Positions 1-15,600 of a stretch of 64,000 bases of DNA are shown here, one piece after another. This stretch comes from Petrosia ficiformis (Eukaryota > Porifera > Demospongiae > Haplosclerida > Petrosiidae). The stretch's first letter is position 1. Each line of letters starts with the position of its first letter. The notes beneath the pieces were generated by a model, which saw nothing but the letters and a program-made list of their open reading frames with translations, was not told the origin of the DNA and made no database searches. Position numbers and translations under genes: made by a program. The stretch is taken from contig OX345636.1 of the NCBI GenBank assembly GCA_947044365.1, positions 59,275,537-59,339,536 on the forward strand. Direction: 5' to 3'.

Positions 1-224
1 TCGATTCATAATCGATTAAAATCAGTTGAAGTAATTAGGCCAATTAAGTGAATTAATACAGGAAATGCCTCCCATTTGATGATCAAAAAGGCTTCCTGTC
101 ACTTCCATATTGAACATTATTTGCCATCACATGCTTGAAAAGTATGTCTTCTGGAATAATTAGCATAATTGATATCACAGACTATCAATATCAATTGATT
201 AATCAATTAATCGTCCCAGCCCTA
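1..224. mobile_element. hAT-type MITE, family M1, copy 1 (left end cut by window)
   Basis: Matches 13760-14038 and 17362-17640 over its whole length, including the AT-rich core and the right end CCCAGCCCTA. The left terminal TAGGGCTGG lies outside the window. Confidence 0.8.
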
Positions 225-615
225 ATAATTATTATAAAGTGAGTACACAGCTTGTATATTACATGTATGTATATCTATTACAGTAAACCCCTTTTACATG
301 TACATGTACATGTATTTCCTTAAACAGCTTTTTATTTTCAAATTCAACTTGTTTTTATAAATGTGATGATGAATATCATGTAACAAATTGTATAAAATCT
401 AAACTGTATACCTAGTCAATTCTAAATGATATAAATCAGAGATTTCTACGAGCTTTAACATTACCTACCTGACAAGTTTACAATCATTCACATTTCTGCT
501 TTTCTGACAGTAATGAAGCTTGGTATCAACTTTTTATCCCTTCATTTTGAAACAGTTGATGTTAATGTGTATATGTATATCAGGATAATGTATTAATACT
601 CCACTCTCTATACAG

Positions 616-723
616 AATAACCGGATCTATTGGGCCATTAAATATTCTCATGATGAGGAAGTGAAATCACTGATTAATGATTCCAAAACAGATATAAAAT
701 GGACTAACGAAGCTTTGTATTTT
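616..723 (+). CDS. exon 1 (of those visible): degenerate ankyrin repeat
   Basis: Acceptor TATACAG before 616 and donor GTAAGTG after 723. Phase 0-0, 36 codons. The encoded [20 protein letters not shown] looks like the helical half of a first, degenerate ankyrin repeat. No start codon in frame, so it is probably not the first exon of the gene. Confidence 0.7.
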
Positions 724-3551
724 GTAAGTGTTATCCTATAAATTAATAATTAAAATAATATTTGTTATTATTTTTAATTATAATATTTAATAGTTATTAT
801 GAATATCCATTCTATTATGATGGTATATACTAGATATTATTATGAAATGTTATTTGTGGTAATATGATTGTGGATATACTGACAAGGAATATTTCATTAT
901 TATGAACATTGTCTTCATTATTTATGTAAATGTCTTATGAAGTTCCTTAACAATGTTTAATATTACTATTTTCGTTTCTCCCTCCCTATGATTGGTTCCA
1001 TCATCAATGGTATAGACAGGAAGTTATTGTTTGGTGAGGGGGAGAGGGGCTTACAAAAGGAGATAGGCATACATAGTGTACTGCAATGTTTAGTTTATTA
1101 GTTATTCATGAGGGCATGCTTTTCAGTACAAGCTGGTAAATTAATCCATGTACAATAATTATAATCTATTGAATTATGACACAAACAAACCAAATCAACA
1201 TTATAATTGATGTATGTTATTATAAGAATTCAGTGTTTGGCAAAATGTTCATTTTAAATTAATTTATTAACCTCATAGTCTACTGTTTCAACTACTTGTA
1301 ATTGTTTAGGTCAAATATATGATATAATCTAGTATTTATTCATACACACATTACCTTTATTGTCTCACTAACATAAACACATACACTCACAGGGGTGGAT
1401 ACAGGATTTATTGTATGGTGGGGTTGATTCATAAAGGGCGTGGTAAATTAATTAACGAAAGAAAAAGGTCCTCTAACATCGATTTCTGGAAGATGCGCCT
1501 CAAATGTTGTTAAATGAAAGCCTTCAAAATGTCTTCTACTGGAATTCTCTCCTAGTAATGCATAGCTATCACAGCCATGTCTGAAAAGTGTTCTTCTGTG
1601 AGTGAGGATCGTGTGTAAGTCTTTCAAAGTTCAAATGTTTTGGGGGTTGCTAAATCCGCCCTTGACTCAATCAAACATGTATTTACAAACATACATACTC
1701 ACACAAACATAATTCACACAAATATATACATACACATTGTCTATTCCTTTAATGATATAAAGTACCAATATACAATGTATCCATAGAGGTGTTAGGATTG
1801 GGTTTAACAAACTTTTCTAATAAACATGTACATATACACTGGCTACCTAAATTACATAAAAATCCTTACGGAAAGAGATTTATTGCTGCTTCACATAAGT
1901 GTACCACTAAGGCATTATCTAAACTTCTTACCACATGTCTTACTACTATAACTACTCATTTTAAAGAATATTGCCATGGCATTTATAATAATACCGGTGT
2001 TAACTGTTTTTGGATAATTAATAATTCACAACAGGTCCTTGATAAACTTCACACAATTAATCACTTTTCTAATGCAAAAAAATTTGATAGCTTTGATTTC
2101 TACACTGTATACTAGTATTCCACATATCTCTTTAAAATTGGCACTTACGGCTCTCATACAGGAAGCATATAGAGTTAGAAATTGCATATACCTAGTTGTA
2201 ATTAAGTTTGGTAAAGCATATTGGTCAGACATACATGTACCATCTAAATCTAGTTGTAGCAAAAATATTAAAGAGGATAAACTGATAGAAATGCTGGAAT
2301 TCCTGATAGATAACATTTACATTAAAGTAGGTAAAGAAATATTTAGGCAGCAAGTAGGAATTCCAATGGGTACTGATTGTGCTCCTTTTTTAGCTAATTT
2401 ATTTTTATTCTATTATGAATATAACTATATGAAAGATCTTATCAAAAGTAATATACACTTAGCTAAACAGTTTCCTTACACTACCAGATATATTGATGAT
2501 CTTTTAACATTAAATAATAATAGATTTACAAAAGTTATTCCTGACATATATCCTCCTGAGTTAGAACTCAAAAGAACTACTGAGAGTCCCCCTATGCTAT
2601 CCTATTTAGATATATTAATTACAATAGAAAATGAGAAATATCACACTACCATTTTTGATAAAAGAGACAATTTTGGTTTTAATATAGTTAACTTTCCACA
2701 TTTATGCAGTAATATTCCCACTAAACCTGCTTATGAAGTGTATACTGTATTTCACAATTAATTAGAATTGGTAGGATATGTGATTCCTTTAAAGATTTTG
2801 CACACAGACACTATAAGTTAACTAGTCATTTAATACAACAAGGTTTCTGGTATACTAAGCTATGTTTTACATTTAAAAGGTTTACAAAATACATGCACCT
2901 ATTTTTTCTAAATTTAAATGTAATGTACGCAAGCATATAGAGGAAGGTATTTACCTGCCGGTTAATGTAAGACTGAACAACTAGAAATGTGACTATTAGA
3001 CGTGCTAGACATTGATTAGTACTTATTAGTGCTTTTTCACAATTATAATCAGTACTAATCAGTACTTCTTTTGTGTGTTGCATGGGTAGACAGTGATGGC
3101 CAGCTGCTTTTGTAAGAGCAGGTGCTTAGCTTAGTGTGCCTCACTGATCTCAAACCTTGCATATGTGACCAACTTGGGTTTGCGGCAGCTCTATGCTTCT
3201 GTTCTTGGTTTGTGAGTCGCATTATGTTGTGTACTTGTTATTTAAGTGTACTATTTTTATTGTTATTATTGTTATATGGACGCTAGATGAGTGGGGAGAG
3301 TTGGCTAGCCATCAAAGATCTTTAACCCACCATTCCCGGTTCTCAAGACTGGGCATTCAGTGTTCAATTTTACCATATTTTTCTAAGCCATTGTTGCAGT
3401 TCCTCTTCTAAGCCATTGTGGCTGCTTATTTTCTAAGCCATTGTGGCTGCTTATTTTCTAAGCCATTGTGACAGTTCCTTTTCTAAGCCATTGTGGCTGC
3501 TTATTTTCTAAGCCATTGTGGCTGCTTATTTTCTAAGCCATTGTGGCTGAT

Positions 3552-3603
<52 letters not shown>

Positions 3604-6600
3604 GCCATAGTAGCTGCTCTAATGTTTAATGAAGCCATTGTGGCTGCTTGTTTGTTTGTTGTGTGTGTTTGTTTGCACCTTTTGCTAGCATGCTAGACAC
3701 ATGAATTTTCATGTAATTAATTAATGACTTACAGGTTAGTTAGAGTCTTAAAGATAAATCACTCACACATCTAGCCCCTCCCACTATTTAACTACTATAC
3801 TATACTATTACTATTGTATCACTAATCTGTGTAAAGTAATTAATTATAAAGCATAGTTCTTTGTTGAATATCATTTCATGACTTCATGTGTTGTATTTTA
3901 TAATTATTATCTATTTCTCTTATAATTAGTGATACATGTATATGTGACCGAATTTGCGAAAATCAGGCTTATGGGATAATTATTAATTTTGAGATACAAG
4001 AGAAAATAGACAGTTATGGCTTACTTGGGTGATCACTGTTTCACTACATAAAAAGCTTCATTAACATCTTACCTATTCACTCATACCTTCAGAGAAGTTT
4101 GGAGACATCTCTGTGCTTCGCTAGCCACTCCTAAAAAAGTTTTTAGTCATTACGTTTAATAATTAAATAATTGATTTACTCAAAAGGAAGGATCTGTGCC
4201 TACAACGGTTTAATCTCCCGCTGTAGCTTTGTCTTTTGCGTGATTGGGATGTATCATATATCATTCTGGAGCTAATTGAATACTCTATTCAGGTAATACA
4301 AAACATTATTTTCAAAATTTATCCCATAAGCCTGATTTTCGTGACTTCAGTCACATATTAATAATTGAATCAGTATTTAATATGTTAAGTTGTTTGGAAG
4401 CACGAGCCAAATTGGCTCAACAATGATTACTATATGTGCCATTGGGAATACATCTTGAGCCAATTAAGTTAATGCTGTTAGTGACATTATAATAATAATT
4501 ACACATGTAACTGTGCCATCTGGCCTAAAGAGAGAACTGTGCAGTGCTTGCCAAAGAAGAAGCTCTTTTGGCCAATGATGCACCATATAAGCTTATCACA
4601 AACACTGATATGTTATATTTATACAGAGTTCTATCCAGAAAAAAATTATAGAGTGGGGGGGGGGGGGGGGGGTGGGAAGGAAATCAATATTATATATGTT
4701 TCAATATCAACTGTTCACAAGTATGTTCTTAAACAGTAAATTCTTTTATCAATAAAGTGATCAGTTTGTACATGTTACATGATGTATATACAATTATTGT
4801 GAAATTGAAAAAAAAAGTTTGCATTTGAGTTAGGAAGATGACAAAACTCCAATGTGCAGTCGTCTGTTACGCAGAGTAGCCCAAATGTCGACAGCTCTTT
4901 CAAAATTGAACTGAGAAAGGGGAGCACCCTCCACGCTTATGCGTATGAGGCTGTCAAGAGTTGACATTTTCATGCAATTTCTTAACTTTGTTTTCACACA
5001 ATTCATTGTTGAAAATGAGCGTTCGCACTCAGCAGTGCTAACTGGAACAAGAGCAGCAATGGAGGCTAGTTTTGACAGATGTGGGTACATGTCTTGAAGT
5101 GAAGTGTCAGTGCAGAGCAAATTGGTCATTTGTCGCATGGACATGTTTGAGAAGTTGTTGACAAAAAGCCTTTTTAGACCTTCCCACTCACTTGTACATT
5201 TAACACTGTCCACATCAGGGTTCACTCCATCACCGTAAGCACTCGTGAGATACTCAAGCCTCTCTTGACCATAAGCTGCAAGATCATCATTATCAGATTC
5301 TGAAACGGTAAGTTTCTGTGGATCAAAAATAGAGAAAGCCTCTAGGTTCTCAACATCAGAAAATGGATTTTGAAGTCCTGTCACAATGGCGGCATGAATG
5401 TACTTTGCCTGGATAGATGATTTGAACTCTTGCTTCTGAGCATCTGTTGGAGTGATATTAAAGTCTTTCAAGTCAGTGGCCAGTACTTGACCCAGCTTGC
5501 TTAGATTTGGTCCTTGAGTAGTCTCATACTGCTTGATTGAATCAACTGCACTTTTGAGACATGGCTGTATAAGAGATAGATCTACATTCTGTTTCTAGAA
5601 AATCTTGGAAAGGCGGCTAAGGTGTGGTAAAACATCTGAGAGCAGGTAAGCACAAGCAACAAATTTGTATGTCTTCATAAACTTTAGCAGCCCGTGTGCA
5701 GTGGGCTCATTGTTCTCTGATGCTTCACGGTCTAAGCTGATAAAAAGAGAAGGGAGGGTACGAATCAGAGCCTTATCATGTGAAAGCCAGCGTACATCCT
5801 TGGCCTGCTTGCACTTTATATTGGGATCATTGAGAACCTCTTGTATAGCATGTAAGTTAGCCATGCGAACAGCACTGTTCTGGTAGAAATAAAAAAGGTT
5901 TGTAGGATAGACTTAAAGCGCTGTAGATATGGAATTCCATCAGCTGCATGAGCAGCAGCCAAAGCTAAGCTATGGGCTACACAGTGGACAGAGATTATTC
6001 TTGGACTAAGCCTCTTGAGCCGCACTGACTCCATTCAATCTCCCAGTCATTACTGCTGCTCCATAGCTACCAAATGCACGAAGCCTTGTTAAATCCAGTG
6101 ATTTTACTGCCAGGCTTTGTAAAAGTGCCGTCTCGATTGTTTCAGCCGTTCCATCAGGAATATCTTGAATAAGCAAAAAAGATGTTTTTACACCAGTTTC
6201 AGCCATGTACCTAGCTACAAGTACCAGCTGCTTAAGAACTGCAATATCAGTAGATTCGTCGGTCATTAGAGCAAAACAATCACTAGAGCGAATATCATCT
6301 AGAATCTGTTCCTCAATAACTGAGGAAAGGCATTGGAGTAGCTCTCTTATGGTTTGCTCACTTGTGTAGTGAGCATTTCTACCGAGGTTTAATTCCCTAA
6401 GATAATCACTTCCCAGCTGAACTGACAGATCCATCAGAGAAGAAAATTTAGTGGTATGAGCTATTTCTTCCTTGGCCAGCCAGTACATTATTTGTAGAGC
6501 CCCAAGAAGTGCTTTCCTGTTCATCATGACACGAGCAGAGAAGGCTTGTACTATGCCACCGTCACTTTGCGAAGCTAGTCTGTCTGCCTCACAAGCTTCA

Positions 6601-9600
6601 GCATCCTGATGCATTTTTGAGGCCTTGTGGCGGTGAAGCATGTCTTTCCTCAGGTAAGTACATGGCCTATCTGTCCAAGTACCAGCTCGGTTACGTTGTT
6701 TTGTACCATGTCGTTGACAAATAGAACACAACAGACCAACCACACAGCTCTCAGAGTTACCTTCTTCATTATACACAGGAACGTGCCAAGGAAACTCCTC
6801 CTTCTAACGTTTGTCATATTCTATCTTGTGTTTTGCCTTCTTTGCTGGCTGATCACACATCGAATCACATCTTGTACACTTCATTTTCCTTCATCAAAAA
6901 AAATACCACGTGTTTGTACGAGTAGGTCCCGGTTAATTATTATTGACCGCACCTAACTAATTAATCCTCTAGCTCCTAACTGCACAGCGCGGCGTAGCGC
7001 CACGTTACCGCGCTTTAGCGAGAAGCCTGTTTATAGCATAGATCTGCCTGTGTTATCATGTACATGTATAGGTGCCTCCTGTACCATGGTATAGGTAAAT
7101 ATAGGTATAGGCAAGTAGTATAGGGCAGATACAGATACTTTGCAGACCAAGTTTTGAAACTTTATAGTACTATTTTACTGTTTTAGAAAAAGACTGATAC
7201 AACAGTCAGAATCATATTTTTTTAGCTATTTCCATCTTTTTTTTTTAGAAGTTTGTGAGTTTCATTTCAAACAGAAATGGCTATATAGAGCAGTGCTAAA
7301 AATTTGTGATGCACATGAACATAAACTAGAAAAAGCAGTGAACACATGTACATTGTGTACATACATGTAGGAATAGGTATAGGTATAGGCAGTTTTAGTT
7401 GCCTATAATATCTGTATCTGAATTACAGGCAAAACCTAGTATAGGTACAACACTAGTACATGTATGTACATGTGTATGTATACATGTACATGAATGATCA
7501 ATGTTCATATCTCCATATAGCCCCAGGTCATACATGTATAATATCATTAATCATTGAATGTGTATATACATGATAACACATACAGGCCAGTGATTTGTAC
7601 TGTGGAAGCCATATAGAATTATGTGATCACCTTGTGGGATACTATGATATCTAAGATCAACATTTTCTTTCGTGTGTACATGTATTCCCCAGACTCCCCT
7701 AGTAATTGGTACATGGTTTGTATTAGAACTGTTGTGATATTCCAATATATTGATAAACACTGATACAATAATCTAGTTACTTCTCTCAGAGATTGATTAT
7801 CAGTCAATCATGATATGACACATGCTGATCATATACACACACTTAGTTTAGAAAATAAATTAGCGACTAGTTCATCAACAGGGGACAATGATCTTCTAAA
7901 ACCAAAGAAGACTTCAAGAAGCAAGATTTGAGTGTATTTTGGTTTTAAAAGATGATAAAGCTGGTTAGGTACATTGTAGTTGATGATATAATGTGTTGTA
8001 TATGTGTTTATCATTGTGTTATGAGCTTCAAAACACACAACATAATTACATTGTTGATCATATTGCAGTATGGATGGGGTTTGATTCAGTGATACTATAC
8101 CTGTATCAATTGTATTGAAATGATTCAAAAAATCATGGAAATATCAGTAGCGATATTCAATCCATAAAAACTTGTATTGCAACAGGTCTAGTTTTCATGC
8201 ACAATATACACATTATTATTTTAATACACTGTTAAAATGTACTCTCCACTTTTCATTCACTTCCTACCATCCTGAATTATAGTTATATTTCATTTACACT
8301 TGTATCTACATCAATACATTACCTATACTCTTATACAACTATAACAAGAAGTTGAGTTAACTGATTCTTATAGTTACAAACAAGAGAAACTGATGTTGTA
8401 TAAACAGTCCATAGAATTTGAGCTCAACTACACATTTAATAATCATGAACATTTACCTCACCATACAAATATTTTATTATCATAATGTATTTTGTTAATT
8501 ATTCTAGCTCCCTTTTGTTTATGCCAAAATGCTACTCAGAACACAGTTAGGATCCATTTCATTATGATTTCATATTCTGTATTCTGACTTGAGCACTATA
8601 AGTAATTGTGTATAGTAATTAAGACTATAATTATCTGTAATTATAATTAGTAATTATAGTAATCATTATGATAATATAAAGATTGTATGTAAAATACTTT
8701 TATTCATAAATAAATGCATAATCAAAATCATTAATGTCCAGCTTTGCCAACAAAGTCTTATGAATATCATTATGTGGTTGATTTGGGAGTCTTTGATGGC
8801 AATCCTGGACAGAATTGAGCAAACAGATTATATGTAACTTCTGAACATACTACATAACACGATTTAAAACTATATCAATGCATAGAAACCCACAACTACC
8901 AATGTAGCAAACTTTGAAAACGTGCATATTTAATAAGTGAACATTGAAATTGTTCGTTTGATACTTAGCAACTATTTAACATACACTTGTCCCTAGGGAA
9001 CGTATTCAATGTAGCAGTCTAGCAGAAGCCAACAACAAAAGAAACGTTAACGTTGGGAAAACGTGTGTAGATACTGTAAAAAACGAAATTTTAAAATTAT
9101 ACAGTTTGAACAGCGTTTCTATGGCGTTTTATCGTAGTACAGTTTGTACTACGGTAGTAGTACAAAGACGAAACATGAACTTTTTTTTGTTGTCTACTGT
9201 ATATTCATTATTATTGATAATATCTAAATGATGAAGTATATGTGTCTATGTGTGTATAAAATACTTGTTTGTCTAATTGAACCACTCCCCTGATTCATAA
9301 ATAATGAAGTCAAGTATGGATATGACATGATTTTATTATACAAATGTGATAATTATTTGTATATGTATAGTATCAATTGATATTATTATGAATAACATTT
9401 ACCAGTGAAACTATTAATTAATACTAGTTTGTATAGTGTTTATTACATGTACATGTATTGTTGTTATTTCATTATACAGAAATGGAGTTTACTGCATCAA
9501 GCAGCTTATTGTAATAAAGTCAGTATAGTAGACCTGATTATAAAACGTGGATGTGACGTGAACATAAAGGATCGTGTAAGTGATTATATATTAATTGTTA

Positions 9601-12600
9601 TACACATGTAATATAATGGTTATAATATACAATTGAATACAATCATTAAGGTTACGGTACATACACATGTATATACCAAAATCTGATCGTATTTATTTAA
9701 ATGTAATATTAGAATAATATTTCAACTGACCAATGGCTGATGCTAGCACTATATACATGTAGTTATAAATCAAAAATAAGTTCATCCAATACATATTTTG
9801 ATGTGATCTCCAGGTAAATATTTTCTATAAAGCTATAGCTACATGTAGGCCATCATGTGACATTTTTATTTTGCTAAACATTCAAGAGAAGCAGCAAATC
9901 ATGATTATTCATGATTTGTATCTCGTAACCTTAATGACAAAAGTTTCCAAACAAACTTTAACTATTAATTCAGTCAGTCAATCAGTTCACAAACTTAAAA
10001 CTAATATTAAACTTTATGGTTTCATTTGTTACTTGAAAGTTTATAAAAATAATGTATACATGTTATTACAGGATTTCCGTTAATTAGTCTCCTCTCCAGA
10101 CTCCATAGTGCAAAATAGTCTGGTAATTTTGGCCAACATTCCTGTCACATGTAGTGACATAGCCAATCAGATCCCTCAGTTTATTAATTGATCACATGAT
10201 TTTTTTTTAATTCAAAAATGTCATATTAAAACCTGTAATAAACGAATCTGTAACAAAGGTTGTGAAGCATCCCAGATACCAGCCTTCTACTATCATCTGG
10301 AGAGTATGATTTAATTCAAGTAACAAACTTGTAGATTCAAATATTTGTTAAGTACAAGTAGGTTGAGTTAATCATGTGACAGTCACCCGATTAGGACATC
10401 GTTGTGCCAACCATTGTGGAATGTTTTGTTCTACAGTGGGAATGGCAATCTGGGAATGTGACTATCTGTAAATAGTGTCATACTATAAGAGTGCTGTAAC
10501 ATTGTGGGGTGAGCCTGATAGCAAATTGTTCAGATAATTTCTGAGTATGCTGCTAAATAGAATACATGTATGTGGTATTATGTACGACATATACACATGT
10601 ACATGTACATATAGAAGGATTTCAGTACCAACTCCCTAGTGTGGGAGTCACTCGTGCTTACCCCAATTATTAGATAGTATTTATACTTGTAACCCCATCA
10701 TGACAACAGTTACAAGTATTACTAAACACATGTATTATAAACATGTATATTAGTGATCATATGATTATATGTATAGTAAACTAGTAGTTGATATAATCTC
10801 ACAAGTTAATAGATTGTCTTGTACTGATATAATCAGCTTTTTCCTTCTTTATGCAGTACTTGTACATGTAGTTTATAAAGTGTCAAATATAATGTCAATT
10901 GAAATGTATTGTAGCCATTTATTCCAGGCCATCCATTTTTAATTTCGTAAAACATTATTGGTTACAATTGTGGTTATACAATCTACACCCACTTGATTTG
11001 AAAGTGTTATGATGGACAATGTTTCTTTTGTATCTGGTTCTTGTATATGAGCTTATCAAAAACACTGATGTTCAATATATTGTATTATCAGTACCTGACA
11101 TTATTAAGTTGACATACTATCACAGTGTACTTTGTGAGTGAAGTACACTGTACTTCAAATGTACTACACCATATTTCACATAAGTACTATGCTATCACAT
11201 ACAAATGTAATGGGAATTAACACACAACTATGATTACAGTACAATGTAGTACAACTATATATTATTATACTAATTAGGAGTGCAGTTGACTATCACCTTA
11301 TTAAAGTGTAGCTCCCATCATAGTATGTAAACTTAATTAAGTCAGGTACTACATGTACATGTATACATGTTGATATTATAATACCTCTAGTATACATGTA
11401 TGTACATGTACATGTGGTATGTATAATACATGTATGTACATGTACATAAAAATGATGTTCACATGCATTGTACATGTACTTCTTCACTATAATTATTACA
11501 CCTACATGTACATACATGTACAATAATACATGTTAATACTATACATCATCTTCATACTATAGTACATATTAGATGTACATGTATATATACTATGGTACTT
11601 CTACATGTACATGTACAACTACAGTAATGTTATAATACAGTATATAATCTGTACTCAAAATTAAATGTGGGAAAACATTGGCCACACCCACCATTAATTA
11701 ATTAAACACTAATGCAAAATCTACAGACTCAGAGAATTCTAAAACTTTCATAAATGCTTTTGAAACATTTCTAAGATGTTCATGCATGTACTATTACTTG
11801 ACTGTCTATTACTATCCCATGTCTGAGTTCACCTAACTACATGTACATGTTACATGCCTTGCTTTGGCAACAAAATTAAATACCACTTCCTCATAACAAC
11901 CGTATATAAGTATATATAGCTAGAGTAAAGGCAAAACACAAAGAAGCAATACTTACATGTATGCATGTATGGTTGTTATATGGAAGTGGAATTTAATTTT
12001 GTTCCCAAAGCAAGGCACCATCCCAATCTTGTTCCTGTGCTTTTTTGGTTTATATATAATTTTATTATTATATCAGTGTTTCTGAAAAGGCACCATTGAC
12101 CCAAAGAGCTTCTTAATTATTTAGCACTGCACAGTTCTCTCTTTGGGCCACATGGTGCAGTTAATTATGATTACATTGTCACTAACAGCTTTGTTAACTG
12201 GCTCAAGATGTTTCCAATGGCATAACACTCTAACCATTGTTGAGCCAATTTGGCACAAGCTTCAAACTTATCAAACCCTCTAATCCCCACATACTTTTAA
12301 AAAATGTTTTTATTATATAATCACAGTATAATAATTATTATTATTGTCAAGTATTGTCTCAATTATTTTCTTATCAGTTCTGCACTGTGAGTGCATTCAT
12401 TAAAATAGTAAGACCCTTAATTAATCCTTAGACAACTGTTGTTGAATATATGAGACATTTGGTACCATATTGCATTTATGATCATGATACAGCATTCCAA
12501 GTGTCATGTTTGTCCTCAGTAGCAAGTCCTTATTAAATTAGAGAAAATCATGACAACTATTTGAGCTGAAAATGGACTGACAAGGATTTTTAATGGATAT

Positions 12601-15600
12601 CTCCATTTGTTCAGCATTCATAAGGGCAGCACCACATTGATACTTAGGTTTTCATGCATTTGAGAGGGTAGGTAGAATATTTGTATTTATACATGTATCT
12701 TCTTGAATGAACGTATGTACATGTACATGTATATTCTGGTACATGTAGATGGTGTCAGGCTGTTAGCACCATCAAGATAGGAGACAAAATGACGGATGTA
12801 ATACATTAAATATCCTCTATCCATTTTAGTATATTGTACATGTCAGTACAGTGTCTCCATAAGTTACATGTACTGTACAACCTCTTAGAAGCAGTGCACA
12901 TGGTAAATTTGAAAATATTTTCAGTCACTATTGATTTCATAGGCATAGCCAGACCTTTAAGATTGGGTGGGCCAGGTAAAGCATACATTGTAGATCGGCA
13001 CGCAAAGCATGCCAAAACATTTTAGCGTTAATAAATTCATGATAAGCGTGGTCTACCATTCGTGGCCAGGCAGACAAGTTGAGTTGGAGCTAGTTCAATT
13101 GACCCTAGCTGAATCTGCCATTGCATGCTGGTTCCATCATCTTTAATACACATGTACATCACTATATACTTGAGAGCATTCAAACTCTCTGATGATCTCC
13201 GAGTATACGTATACGAGTGATTTTCACCTACACATGTATGAATAATTAATGAGAAAAGTCCCAACTCAACACGAACGGACTTTAGTCGCCGTTTTTTTCA
13301 ACTGCACATGCGTATACCATATCGATATAAACAAATGTTATATCATATCATATCGTGGCTTATTACATGTATATCGTGATATGTCGATATATCGATATAT
13401 CGTGGGAGCACTATCACAAATATACATGTACATGTCCCAAATAATTTTTATTAATATAAAATTATATTATATCATAGACAATTGATTAATAATAACTTAC
13501 TACTTGACTTTAATGATATCTGTCAGCCATCTTGAAGATCGTGTAGACACTTGATAATAATAAATACATGTAAATGTATGTGCTTATGAAGGCATCTTCA
13601 TCTATGTATATATTGGCAGTTATCATTGTAATATAATATTATAGCTACATGTATGTACATGTACATGTATCTATGAATAATGTAATATTGTAATTCTTGT
13701 AGTCTTATTGTGTCTGTTAGTCCTGATTTTATAATGCAGTCTGTTACTATTCTTAAAAGTAGGGCTAGGAATCTCCTGAGATTCTGAAATCGATTATCAA
13801 ATTGATTGATAATCAATTAAAATCAGTGGAAGTAATTAGGCCAATTAAGTGCATTAATACAGGAAAATCCCCCATTTGATGATAAGGGTTCCTACGTATC
13901 ACCTACATATTGTACATTACTTGATATCACATGCTTGAAAAGTATATCTTCTGGAATAATTAGCATAATTTATATCACAGACTTATAATCGATAATTTTC
14001 AATATCGATTGATTAATTGATTAATCATCCCAGTCCTACTTAAAAGTCTATTTATAGTAACATCATCCGTTTTGTATAAATTATAAGTATTGTGTACATT
14101 TGTATTTTGTAATCTTACTGATCTGTCCATTCAACAATAAACTGTTAACACTACAATTTATTGGGTTCTGTCTTCATGTAACCATTGTGGGATTATGTCA
14201 TCATTATAATTATCATAACATTATTCTATACAGTATCATTGTTAGTATTGGGTGTGGTTTTATATTTTATAGAATCAAATGTGTTTCTACGTATTTATAA
14301 TAATGAATGGTTACATGAACAAACTGTCAGTTAATATCTCATTTGTAATGTATAATGTATGGATTGCCATCTTTTCAAGCCATCCTCTGAATTAATTCAC
14401 ATATTCTATAATCAATACATTTTCAGTGATCCTAATGGTGTGGATGTTCCATTGTATATTGTGTTATATTTGGTGTTTATTATGTCATTTTATTATGTTA
14501 CAAAAAGCTTTGCGGCCGCATAAACTGATCTTTAGAAGTGCTATTTTAGGTAAATTTTCGTTGTTATCCAATCTTTATATGTCAAATCACAAAGAACTGG
14601 ATAATCAGAGTAATTGCTTTGGAGCATAATGGATCACATACAACTGAAACTAGACGTAATGCTTACCTTCAATTGAACTACAAACTGTTCAGTTCACTTT
14701 TCTACTTACATGTAGTTTTGTATTATCATTATAGTGACAATTGCCATTACAAGCAGTGGAATTCCCACTGTCTGTAGCAACATCTGGACAAAATGGTTAG
14801 AACAAATGATGGACAGATACTTCCACTGTGAAATATGGAGGTCATATGTTGTAAACATGTACAGTATATTAGAACAGAGCAATATGTACCAAACTCCTCC
14901 TATACAGCTTCATTAGTCTTGTTATATATAAGAGAACAAACATTCCAGTAATCAAATATTTGTGATGTAAAATGTGTAAAGTAATGAATAACAGTAAGTA
15001 CTGTTAATTATTGAAATATGTATCCGTTAGATCACCATCTTAAATTTAGACTCTTTTTTGTAATCTCTACTAGTCAAAGTGTACACTACCACATTTCTTA
15101 GCTACATACAACAAAGATTTGTACTGATGGGATTTCATTAAAATTATAAGTCAAACTTGTAAATTATATTGTAAATTATTATATGAATTATTTAATCTGT
15201 TGTACTTTCTTATATATTCTTTAGTTTCAGCAGACTCCGCTATTTTTGTGTCGGTCTTTTAAAGCTACACAGTTACTATTGGACAAAGGGGCTCGAGTGG
15301 AGCATAAGGATCAGGTGAGTATATTATTATAGATGTTAAATGTGGTTCAGTATGATATGATGATAGAACATATAAATTATGTGAGTGTATAATTATACAT
15401 GTAGATGTTAAATGTGGTTCAGTATGATATGATGATAGAACATATAAATTATGTGAGTGTATAATTATACATGTAGATGTTAAATGTGGTTCAGTATGAT
15501 ATGATGATAGAACATATAAATTATGTGAGTGTATAATTATACATGTAGATGTTAAATTTAATATTATTACAATGATTTCATAGAAAGGTTTTGATTAAGC

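Noticed and set aside
14426..14629. Additional ankyrin exon after a good acceptor near 14425
   Set aside because: Encoded sequence ([17 protein letters not shown]) has no ankyrin pattern and soon reaches a stop.
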